In this document: piece by piece, positions 1 through 5,436 of the stretch
Position numbering within the stretch: position 1 is the stretch's first letter
Layout: every line of letters starts with the position of its first letter
DNA from: E44-bin89 sp034409565
GTDB lineage: Bacteria > Chloroflexota > Dehalococcoidia > Dehalococcoidales > RBG-16-60-22
Assembly (NCBI GenBank): GCA_034409565.1
Contig: DAOUMS010000024.1
Location: 1 to 8,603, forward strand
Length of the DNA stretch: 8,603 nucleotides
Direction of reading: 5' to 3'
Program-made: the position numbers and the translations under genes
Notes under the pieces: model-generated
Told to the model about the DNA's origin: nothing
Databases searched by the model: none
What the model saw: only the letters and a program-made list of their open reading frames with translations

Positions 1-489
1 CGTCCCGCCTACTTCGCCCCGGAAGCAAAGCGCATCAACGACCTCTTCGCCGAAATGCGGGACAAAAACTTCCGCATGTGCGTCGTCGTCGACGAGTACG
101 GCGGCACCGCCGGCATCGTCAGCCTGACCCGGCTGGTCGAGGAAATCGTCGGCCCGGTGGGCGATGAACTGGCGGAGGTAGAAAAGGACTTTGAGGTCAT
201 CAACGAGTACACCTTCCAGGTTGACGGCAGCATGCGCATCGAGGAAGTGAACGAACAGATGGAGCTTGACCTGCCCGAAGGCGATTATGAGACCGTGGCT
301 GGATTTATTCTCTGCCTCCTCGGCCATATCCCCAGGCAGAATGAGCAGCTGCGTTACCGGGGCCTGAAGCTGGTGATTACCGAGATGCGCGGCCGTAAAA
401 TCGAGAAAGTCCTGCTTACCAAGGAAAAACTAGCTACCAGCGGACAGCCTGGCCCGGCAGAACCAAAAAAGGAGCCCGACAAATCCTGA
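1..489 (+). CDS. CorC/HlyC-family CBS-domain protein, C-terminal part (5' end outside window)
   Basis: The reading frame is open from the first base and ends with TGA, giving the last 162 residues of a larger protein. Seen: an opening RPAYFAPE segment, then the second half of a CBS domain with the hallmark VVVDEYGGTAGIVSLTRLVE, then IVGPVGDE. This is followed by a CorC_HlyC (transporter-associated) domain at about residues 70-145 with the pattern DGSMRIEEVNE...GDYETVAGFIL...GHIP, and a charged, Pro-rich tail. Family members are membrane proteins with an N-terminal DUF21/CNNM transmembrane domain, linked to Mg2+/Co2+ efflux or resistance; older annotations call them hemolysins. The transmembrane part would lie upstream, so whether this copy has it cannot be seen. 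The next gene starts 12 nt downstream on the same strand, suggesting co-transcription. Family assignment is firm; the transported ion is unknown. Confidence 0.9.
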   Translation, partial: RPAYFAPEAKRINDLFAEMRDKNFRMCVVVDEYGGTAGIVSLTRLVEEIVGPVGDELAEVEKDFEVINEYTFQVDGSMRIEEVNEQMELDLPEGDYETVAGFILCLLGHIPRQNEQLRYRGLKLVITEMRGRKIEKVLLTKEKLATSGQPGPAEPKKEPDKS

Positions 490-501
490 GATACGAAGAC
501 G

Positions 502-1149
502 ATGCAACGCTTGCGCATTAAATTCCGTCGTGGTGCCGAGGCAAAGTACATCTCCCATCTTGATATCATGCGCCTCTGGCAGAGAGCGCTCAACCGGGCG
601 GGCATGGCGCTGGCCTATTCCGAGGGATTTCACCCCCACCCCAAAATTTCCCTGGCGGCGCCGCTGGCCGTCGGTGTTACCAGCGAAGCTGAACTCATGG
701 ATATTACCCTGACTAGGGAGTCCTCCCCGCATTTTTTCACCGCGGCGGTAAACCAGCAACTGCCCGCCGGCTTTGAAATTCTCCAGGTGGCCCCGGTTGC
801 CGAGAGCCTGCCGTCGCTGCAGGCACAGGTTCGTCTGGCCGAGTACACTGTGGAACTGGAAACAGAAAAGGGAAAGCAGGAGGTAGCTTCTGCCATTGCC
901 TCGCTCCTTGCCTTGAAAAGTCTTCCCTGGCAGCATCAGCGGGATACCGGCCCAAGGCATTACGACCTGAGGGCATTAATCGATAATATCTGGCTGCTCG
1001 ACTGCCAGGACAATCGCTGCACCATCGGGATGAGGCTGCGCTGCGACGGCGGCGGTTCGGGAAGACCGGAACAGGTCACGGCCGCTCTGGGATTCACGGA
1101 AATACCAAAAGCAATCCACCGCACCAAACTCATCCTGAGGTCTAATTAG
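502..1149 (+). CDS. DUF2344 / TIGR03936 radical SAM-linked protein, stand-alone
   Basis: A 215-aa protein starting MQRLRIKFRRG. The N-terminal half carries the family signature: AKYISHLDIMRLWQRALNRAG (about 14-34), then YSEGFHPHPKISLAAPLAVG (about 39-58), then an acidic segment (SEAELMDITL). The C-terminus ends in the usual basic-hydrophobic pattern (AIHRTKLILRSN). DUF2344 is either fused to the C-terminus of a B12-binding-type radical SAM protein or encoded beside one; its biochemical role is not established. Here it is a separate ORF, and the neighbours are a CorC-like gene (12 nt upstream) and tilS (7 nt downstream), so any radical SAM partner must lie elsewhere, perhaps upstream of the window. 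The ribosome site before ATG is weak (GAAG about 6 nt away), which fits translational coupling to the upstream gene. Family call is confident; function is unknown. Confidence 0.85.
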   Translation: MQRLRIKFRRGAEAKYISHLDIMRLWQRALNRAGMALAYSEGFHPHPKISLAAPLAVGVTSEAELMDITLTRESSPHFFTAAVNQQLPAGFEILQVAPVAESLPSLQAQVRLAEYTVELETEKGKQEVASAIASLLALKSLPWQHQRDTGPRHYDLRALIDNIWLLDCQDNRCTIGMRLRCDGGGSGRPEQVTAALGFTEIPKAIHRTKLILRSN

Positions 1150-1156
1150 GTTACGG

Positions 1157-2611
1157 ATGGCACCGGTGAAACAGAAGCGCACTGGCACATTGCCCGAGCG
1201 GGTTTCCGGGTTCATCACGGAGCACCACCTTATACCGACAGGCGGTAAACTGGTGGTGGCGGTATCGGGCGGGCCTGATTCGGTCTGCCTGCTGCATACC
1301 TTGCTCGCGTTGCGGGACAAACTCGGCATCACGCTGCATGTGGCCCACCTCGACCACCAGCTGCGCGGCGATGAGTCCAAGGCCGATGCCAGATATGTAA
1401 CTGACCTGGCACGAAGGCTGGACTTGCCGGTCACTGTAGAGCGTCGCGATGTCAAAGCTTACCAGAGAAGCCGGCGTCTTACCCAGGAAGAGGCGGCACG
1501 TGAAGTGCGCTACCACTTTCTGGCCGAAGTAGCCGAAACGACCGGGGCTCACGCCGTGGCGGTGGGGCATACCCTTGATGACCACATTGAGACCATCCTG
1601 ATGCATCTGATTCGGGGAAGCGGTATGCGGGGCCTGAGAGGGCTGCAACCGTCCAGCACATGGCGGTCGGGAAAGGTCGCTCTGAACGTAATCCGGCCGC
1701 TGCTGGAAGTAAGACGGGAAGATACCGCTGCTTACTGCCGCCGCTACCGGCTCAAGTCCCGCCTCGATACTTCCAATCTGTCGCTGTCACCACTGCGGAA
1801 TAGAATACGCCAGCAGCTCATCCCCCTGCTCGAGAGCTACAACCCACAGGTAAGCGATGCCCTGCTCCGCACCGCCCACATCGCCTCTGACGACCTTGCG
1901 GCCCTGGAAGCAGAAGCTCTGATACTGGGCAGCGGAATCATTAAAGAACAGGGAAACACGGTGATTCTGGACAGAGAGCGTTTTCTCAAGCTGCCGGCGG
2001 CTTTACAACGCCACCTGCTGAGGTCAGCCGTGGAAAAGCGGCTGGGCAACCTGATGGATATAGAAAGCCGGCACATTGCCGAAATCATGGCTTCGCTGCA
2101 TAAGCCGGCGGGAAAGGTCATTACCCTGCCCGATGGACTGACCTTCGCCATCGAGTATGACCGTTACCTGCTGGGCAGCGACCCCACCGCCCTGTCCCCT
2201 TTTCCGGCCATAGAAACCGAGTATCAGCTACAGGTGCCGGGCACAACGATGCTCCCCGGCTGGCGGGTCGTGGCCGATGTCATCAAGCGGAAGCCGGCTG
2301 TAGAAGAGGTCAACAGCTATACCGCCCGCCTCGACCTTGACCGGACGGGAGATAAACTGACCATACGCCCGCGCCGTCCCGGCGACCGCTTTCAGCCCCT
2401 GGGCATGAGTCAGCCCAAGAAATTAAACGAGTTCATGATTGACAGCAAGATACCGCGTGCCTGGCGGCGGCGGGTACCAATTGTCTGCTCATCAGAGCAA
2501 ATTATCTGGGTGGCTGGCTGGCGCATTGACGAGCGGGTGAAGGTGACTGAAAAAACCCGAACCGTGCTGCGCCTGGAATTAAAAAGAAGGGGAATACAGG
2601 GGGCGAGGTAG
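1157..2611 (+). CDS. tilS: tRNA(Ile)-lysidine synthase TilS
   Basis: A 484-aa cytoplasmic enzyme that attaches lysine to C34 of the CAU-anticodon tRNA-Ile using ATP, making lysidine so that the tRNA reads AUA. Seen: the N-type ATP-pyrophosphatase P-loop SGGPDS (37-42); HLDHQLRGDESKADARY (about 64-80); EEAAREVRYHFL (111-122); the TilS motif GHTLDDHIETILMHLIRGSG (about 137-156); and IRPLLEVRREDTAAYCRR. A middle domain follows, then a C-terminal TilS_C domain with IRPRRPGDRFQPLGM...KKLNEFMIDSKIPRAWR and VAGWRIDERVKV. The presence of both middle and C-terminal domains marks the long, E. coli-like form. ATG follows the previous stop by 7 nt with only a weak AGG ribosome site, so it is probably coupled to the DUF2344 gene. 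In many bacteria tilS sits beside hpt/ftsH; that neighbourhood is absent here. Identification is firm. Confidence 0.96.
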   Translation: MAPVKQKRTGTLPERVSGFITEHHLIPTGGKLVVAVSGGPDSVCLLHTLLALRDKLGITLHVAHLDHQLRGDESKADARYVTDLARRLDLPVTVERRDVKAYQRSRRLTQEEAAREVRYHFLAEVAETTGAHAVAVGHTLDDHIETILMHLIRGSGMRGLRGLQPSSTWRSGKVALNVIRPLLEVRREDTAAYCRRYRLKSRLDTSNLSLSPLRNRIRQQLIPLLESYNPQVSDALLRTAHIASDDLAALEAEALILGSGIIKEQGNTVILDRERFLKLPAALQRHLLRSAVEKRLGNLMDIESRHIAEIMASLHKPAGKVITLPDGLTFAIEYDRYLLGSDPTALSPFPAIETEYQLQVPGTTMLPGWRVVADVIKRKPAVEEVNSYTARLDLDRTGDKLTIRPRRPGDRFQPLGMSQPKKLNEFMIDSKIPRAWRRRVPIVCSSEQIIWVAGWRIDERVKVTEKTRTVLRLELKRRGIQGAR

Positions 2612-2626
2612 CAAAATAAGCCCCCT
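2598..2626. terminator. Weak hairpin at convergent tilS/arsM junction
   Basis: AGGGGGC (2598-2604) and GCCCCCT (2620-2626) form a 7-bp, mostly G-C stem around a 15-nt A-rich loop. It overlaps the 3' end of tilS and abuts the arsM stop codon, so it could end transcription from both sides. Only a short TTTA tract follows on the plus strand and no U-run on the minus strand, so it does not meet the intrinsic-terminator pattern fully. The call rests mostly on position between two convergent genes. Confidence 0.4.
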
Positions 2627-3457
2627 TTACTCCGGCTTCAGCGCCCTGACCTTGATGCTGACCACGGAACTGGCGGTGTCTTTCAGTTTCTCTTCGGAAA
2701 GGTGAAGCTTATCAATGACCGCGCTGGCGGTCGGGTCGTTGGCCATGCAGTCAATGGGGAAATTGGCCTCATCCAGTACCTGTACCTCCTGAAAACCGGC
2801 TCTGGTTATCGTCTCCAGATATTCGTTTTTCAGCAAAGCCCCGGAAATGCAGCCCACGTAGGCGGCAACGGAATTTCTGATGAAATCAGGCAGCTCTTTA
2901 AGCAGAACAATGTCCGATACCATCAGCCGACCGCCCGGCTTGAGCACGCGAAACGCCTCATTGAAAACCCGCTTTTTATCCGGAGAAAGGTTGATGACAC
3001 AGTTGGAAATAATAACGTCAACGGAATTATCCGCTGCCGGCAGGCTCTCAATCTCACCCAGCCGGAATTCCACGTTCCGGTAGCCTCCCCTTTCCGCGTT
3101 TTCCCTGGCTCTGGTGAGCATCTCCGGCGTCATATCCACGCCGATTACCGTCCCCTGCGAGCCAACCTTATTGGCCGCTAGGAAACAGTCGAAGCCGACG
3201 CCTGAGCCAAGGTCTAAAACCGTTTCTCCCTCGACCAGAGACGCCAGAGCTGTTGGATTGCCGCAGCCCAGGCCCAGATTGGCGCCATCCGGCACAGAGT
3301 CCATTTCCTCATCGGAATAGCCCACGGCTTTGCTGATTGACCTGGTCGTATCACCACCGCAACAGCACGGGCTTTCCCCGCCGCAGCAGGAACTCTTATT
3401 CTGGACTCTGGCCGCGTAGCCTTCTCGCACCATGCGCCTGATTTCTGTTTCTTTCAT
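2627..3457 (-). CDS. arsM: Arsenite S-adenosylmethionine methyltransferase ArsM
   Basis: A 276-aa class I methyltransferase that transfers methyl groups from SAM to As(III), giving methylated, partly volatile arsenicals; it is cytoplasmic. Seen: SAM motif I VLDLGSGVGFDC (80-91), GVDMTPEML (106-114), motif II/III region DNSVDVIISNCVINLSPDK, and VLKPGGRLMVSD (171-182). Three cysteines sit where ArsM enzymes bind As(III): C65 in GLGCGNP, C153 in SNCVINL and C203 in YVGCISG. The 50-residue C153-C203 spacing equals that between C174 and C224 of the well-studied algal enzyme. The N-terminus adds a Cys/Gly-rich stretch with C24-C25 and C31-C32-C33. AAGGAG at 3473-3468, 10 nt before ATG, supports this start. 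The AbrB-like gene ends 20 nt upstream on the same strand, so the two form one operon. The arsM call is strong. Confidence 0.93.
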   Translation of the reverse strand: MKETEIRRMVREGYAARVQNKSSCCGGESPCCCGGDTTRSISKAVGYSDEEMDSVPDGANLGLGCGNPTALASLVEGETVLDLGSGVGFDCFLAANKVGSQGTVIGVDMTPEMLTRARENAERGGYRNVEFRLGEIESLPAADNSVDVIISNCVINLSPDKKRVFNEAFRVLKPGGRLMVSDIVLLKELPDFIRNSVAAYVGCISGALLKNEYLETITRAGFQEVQVLDEANFPIDCMANDPTASAVIDKLHLSEEKLKDTASSVVSIKVRALKPE

Positions 3458-3477
3458 CTCACTCTATCTCCTTATGA

Positions 3478-3717
3478 CTAGGCAACGATATCTTTCACCA
3501 TTGGCCCAAGCGTGCCCTTTATGGTCTCATTAAAGTAGTCCGCCTTGACCAAGAAAAGGCAGCACACTTTCCCGGCAGACTCATTGCTTATAACCATAAA
3601 TTTATCGCCCGCTTTTATTGCCGCTTTCTCTCTCACTTCTTTTGGGAGCACTATCTGCCCCCTGCCATCAATGGTGACCAGCGCATCCACCTGACAGCAC
3701 TTCATTTCTTTCGACAT
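3478..3717 (-). CDS. AbrB/MazE/SpoVT-fold small protein with paired cysteines (HgcAB-associated-like)
   Basis: A 79-aa protein with the swapped-hairpin AbrB fold: VTIDGRGQIVLPKEVREKAAIKAGDKFMV (about 14-42), the usual DNA-binding element of AbrB, SpoVT and MazE antitoxins. Unlike ordinary AbrB-type antitoxins it has two Cys-Cys pairs, C7-C8 (EMKCCQVDA) and C52-C53 (KVCCLFLVKAD), and a short C-terminal helix ending LGPMVKDIVA. From memory, this pattern matches small proteins annotated as HgcAB-associated in mercury-methylating anaerobes and ArsM neighbours in others; no hgcAB genes are in this window. The ribosome site GAGGTGGG (3728-3721) precedes ATG by 3 nt (AGGTG core 5 nt away). It is the first gene before arsM and lies behind a promoter with a palindromic operator, so the likely role (inference) is a thiol-based, metal(loid)-sensing autoregulator. 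There is no toxin partner beside it. Confidence 0.82.
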   Translation of the reverse strand: MSKEMKCCQVDALVTIDGRGQIVLPKEVREKAAIKAGDKFMVISNESAGKVCCLFLVKADYFNETIKGTLGPMVKDIVA

Positions 3718-3770
3718 TGGCCCACCTCACGCTTTAAAACTGCTTCAGCATTTGTATGGATTACCTATTT

Positions 3771-3786
3771 ATCAGTATATACTGAT
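3771..3786. promoter_or_regulatory. 16-bp perfect palindrome, probable operator of the abrB-like/arsM operon
   Basis: ATCAGTATATACTGAT is identical to its reverse complement. It covers the -10 box of the promoter for the AbrB-like gene, so a bound dimer would block RNA polymerase. Its ATCAG...CTGAT arms are broadly like the AT-rich dyads bound by ArsR-type repressors, but the neighbouring AbrB-like protein is the only candidate regulator present. The binding protein is inferred, not seen. Confidence 0.6.
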
Positions 3787-3802
3787 TTTTCAGATTTTTC
3801 AA
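3774..3802 (-). promoter_or_regulatory. Sigma-70-type promoter of the abrB-like/arsM operon
   Basis: On the minus strand, -35 TTGAAA (3802-3797) is followed after 17 nt by -10 TATACT (3779-3774), both one base or two from consensus with ideal spacing. The predicted start is near 3768-3767, leaving a leader of about 50 nt before the ATG at 3717. The palindrome at 3771-3786 overlaps the -10 element, which implies repression control. Confidence 0.7.
3784..3801. repeat. Two tandem copies of a 9-nt unit in the promoter spacer
   Basis: GATTTTTCA occurs twice head to tail (3784-3792 and 3793-3801). The repeat fills most of the spacer and touches the -35 box of the abrB-like promoter, and its first copy overlaps the right arm of the palindrome. 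It could be an extra half-site array for the regulator or a chance AT-rich duplication. Confidence 0.5.
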
Positions 3803-3852
3803 TGCCAGCCAGAGGGAACCAAAGTAATAAAAATCGGAATTCTTTTGCTTGT

Positions 3853-3879
3853 TTGGGGTCAGAATGGGGGTCGCCCCAA
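3853..3879. terminator. GC-rich inverted repeat downstream of the purine/NAD operon
   Basis: TTGGGG (3853-3858) pairs with CCCCAA (3874-3879) around 15 nt. An alternative nested stem is TGGGG (3865-3869) with CCCCA (3874-3878) and a 4-nt loop. GGGGTC occurs twice (3855-3860, 3867-3872). It begins 6 nt after the stop of the last operon gene, the right place for a terminator, but no T-run follows on the minus strand. It may instead be a REP-like intergenic element. Apart from this, the abrB-like promoter and its palindrome, the gap 3718-3884 holds nothing I can identify. Confidence 0.35.
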
Positions 3880-3884
3880 TTTCT

Positions 3885-4883
3885 CTACATCACGCGCTTG
3901 AGGCGGGGGTTCGGCGTGATGCCGGGTATCCTCCCCCGCTTGGCAATTGGCTTGCCCTCTATCTCATGCAGGTCGGCGGTAAAATCAATTGGCCGGGCAC
4001 CGCTGATATAGCTGCCCACGCCAAAGCCGTCAACCGGCGCCCCACTATCGAGAAAATAGGTGATGCGCTCCGGGTCCAGTCCGCCGCTGACAAATATCTT
4101 CACCTTCTTAAATCCGGCCAGGTCCAGCCTAGCCCTCACCTCTTTCACCAAGTCAGCGGTAACCCGCCCCCGCTCGTCGGGAGTATCCAGCCTGATGCTG
4201 TTCAGCTTTTCCCCGAGCGCCTCAGCCACACGCAGGCTTTCCTCAGCCTCGTCCTTGAAGGTATCAACCAGTGAAATGCGCGGCACCTCGGGGGGCATAT
4301 ATTTATCAAAGGCAACGGTCGCCCTGACCGTGTCGCCCATAACGATAATCAGGGCATGGGGCATGGTGCCTGCCGGCGCTACGCCGGCGAGCCTGGCGCC
4401 AACGATGCTGGAGCAGCCGACACACCCTCCCACCACCGCCGCATAATCCATGACACCGGCCACCGAGGGATGGACATGGCGCGCCCCGAAGCTGATGATA
4501 GGAATGCCGCGGGCCACGGCAACGCAATCTCTGGCCGCCGTCGCCCAGCCGCTGCAATGGGCTAAAATACCACAGAGTGCCGTCTCGTAAAGCCCGTAAC
4601 TCTGATATGGCGCCGTTATGCGCAGCACCACTTCCCGGGCAGCCATTGCTTCGCCCTCGGCAAGAGCCCAGACCTCACGTTTGTCCCTAGGCAAGACCCG
4701 GTCCAGCAGGGCTTTGGCCTCCTCCATGCCACAGAGCATCCCCGCCCGACTGGAAAAGACCTCCATGGTAGCCACTGGGTTGAGTCCCTCACGGCGCAGT
4801 ATCTCAATGGTGCGGGCAAAATAAATGTCCGCGGTCTCTCCGGAAAGCACCGCTTCATCTGGCTTAAACTCTGGCTTTTTCAT
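3885..4883 (-). CDS. Nicotinate phosphoribosyltransferase, short (archaeal-like) type
   Basis: A 332-aa enzyme that joins nicotinate and PRPP to nicotinate mononucleotide (usually with ATP hydrolysis), the first step of the Preiss-Handler route to NAD. Seen: an N-terminal LSGETADIYFARTIEIL; FGARHVHP (132-139); APAGTMPHALI (169-179), whose H176 aligns by context with the phosphorylated His of NAPRTases (GTMxH); IRLDTPDERG (230-239); and the phosphate-binding end of the type II PRTase barrel, VSGGLDPERI and GAPVDGFGVGSYIS. It is shorter than the roughly 400-aa E. coli PncB. Start choice: ATG at 4883 has GGAGG (4896-4892) 8 nt upstream and lies 4 nt after the nicotinamidase stop. A GTG at 4901 would add six residues but overlap that gene and contain the ribosome site. 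The adjoining nicotinamidase supplies its substrate. Related quinolinate phosphoribosyltransferase is less likely given the GTMPH motif and context. Confidence 0.9.
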   Translation of the reverse strand: MKKPEFKPDEAVLSGETADIYFARTIEILRREGLNPVATMEVFSSRAGMLCGMEEAKALLDRVLPRDKREVWALAEGEAMAAREVVLRITAPYQSYGLYETALCGILAHCSGWATAARDCVAVARGIPIISFGARHVHPSVAGVMDYAAVVGGCVGCSSIVGARLAGVAPAGTMPHALIIVMGDTVRATVAFDKYMPPEVPRISLVDTFKDEAEESLRVAEALGEKLNSIRLDTPDERGRVTADLVKEVRARLDLAGFKKVKIFVSGGLDPERITYFLDSGAPVDGFGVGSYISGARPIDFTADLHEIEGKPIAKRGRIPGITPNPRLKRVM

Positions 4884-4887
4884 CTGG

Positions 4888-5415
4888 CTATCCTCCAGCA
4901 CCGGTCAGCCTTACCCCCAGCACCTTCTCCATGTGCTCCAGGGCAAACTGGTGGGCCTTTTCCTCCGGCGAGGCCACGCTGTCAACGGGCACCTCCACCG
5001 GGTAATCGCGGTTGCGAGCGTCTGCCGCCGTATGCATCACGCAGATATCGGTCAGCACGCCGCAGATAATCAGCTTCTCCGGCTTGAGCTTCTTGAGCCT
5101 TGCTTCCAGGTCAGTGTTGAAAAAGCCGCTGTAGCGCTTCTTGGGGATTATCTCTCCGGGATACCCGGCCAGCTCTGGAATGACCTCCGCCTCCGGTGTG
5201 CCGGCAAGGCAGTGCGGCGGGAACATCTTGAACTCAAGGTCATCGGGGTCGTGGTTGTCACAGACGTAAAATATCTTCGACCCCCGGGCCAGCTCCCGCG
5301 CCAGCAATTTCTGCACATTGGGAATAATCTGGCGCGCTTTGTTCCCGGCATAAAGCGGGTTTCCTGGCTCCATAAAGCCCCGGAGCATGTCAACAACGAT
5401 TACCGCATCCGCCAT
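4888..5415 (-). CDS. pncA: Nicotinamidase (isochorismatase-fold cysteine hydrolase)
   Basis: A 175-aa enzyme that hydrolyses nicotinamide to nicotinate and ammonia in NAD salvage. Seen: the catalytic triad D9 (VVDMLRGF), K92/K93 (PKKRYSGF) and C125 (GVLTDICV), the latter preceded by the usual T-D. Metal ligands are likely D53 and H55 (CDNHDPDDLEF) with H68 (FPPHCLAGT). The HxPDDxEF...FPPHC block is the mark of nicotinamidase/pyrazinamidase rather than of other isochorismatase-fold proteins. Length is typical of the shorter family members. The start ATG is preceded by GCGAGAG about 6 nt away. It lies 21 nt after purH and 4 nt before the nicotinate phosphoribosyltransferase start, which uses its product, so function and neighbourhood agree. 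Confidence 0.92.
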   Translation of the reverse strand: MADAVIVVDMLRGFMEPGNPLYAGNKARQIIPNVQKLLARELARGSKIFYVCDNHDPDDLEFKMFPPHCLAGTPEAEVIPELAGYPGEIIPKKRYSGFFNTDLEARLKKLKPEKLIICGVLTDICVMHTAADARNRDYPVEVPVDSVASPEEKAHQFALEHMEKVLGVRLTGAGG

Positions 5416-5436
5416 ACATTTCTCTCGCTTTAGCTT

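Noticed and set aside
430..960. 176-aa minus-strand open frame across the DUF2344 gene
   Set aside because: Antisense shadow of a well-supported gene; low-complexity composition and no domain pattern.
2702..3181. 159-aa plus-strand open frame opposite arsM
   Set aside because: Antisense shadow of arsM, whose SAM motifs and arsenic-binding cysteines show that the minus strand is coding.
3478..3717. AbrB-like protein as the antitoxin of a toxin-antitoxin pair
   Set aside because: The fold fits a MazE-type antitoxin, but no PIN, MazF or other toxin gene is adjacent; the next gene is arsM, and the paired cysteines point to metal binding.
3849..4274. 141-aa plus-strand open frame starting in the 3718-3884 gap
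   Set aside because: Most of it is antisense to the nicotinate phosphoribosyltransferase gene, with no ribosome site and no recognisable motif.
3885..4901. GTG start at 4901 for the nicotinate phosphoribosyltransferase
   Set aside because: It would overlap the nicotinamidase 3' end and place the GGAGG ribosome site inside the coding region; ATG at 4883 has that site at ideal distance.
4825..5433. 202-aa plus-strand open frame opposite the nicotinamidase gene
   Set aside because: It lies antisense to a gene with an intact catalytic triad and family motifs. Its translation has no recognisable domain and is explained by GC-rich antisense frames lacking stops.
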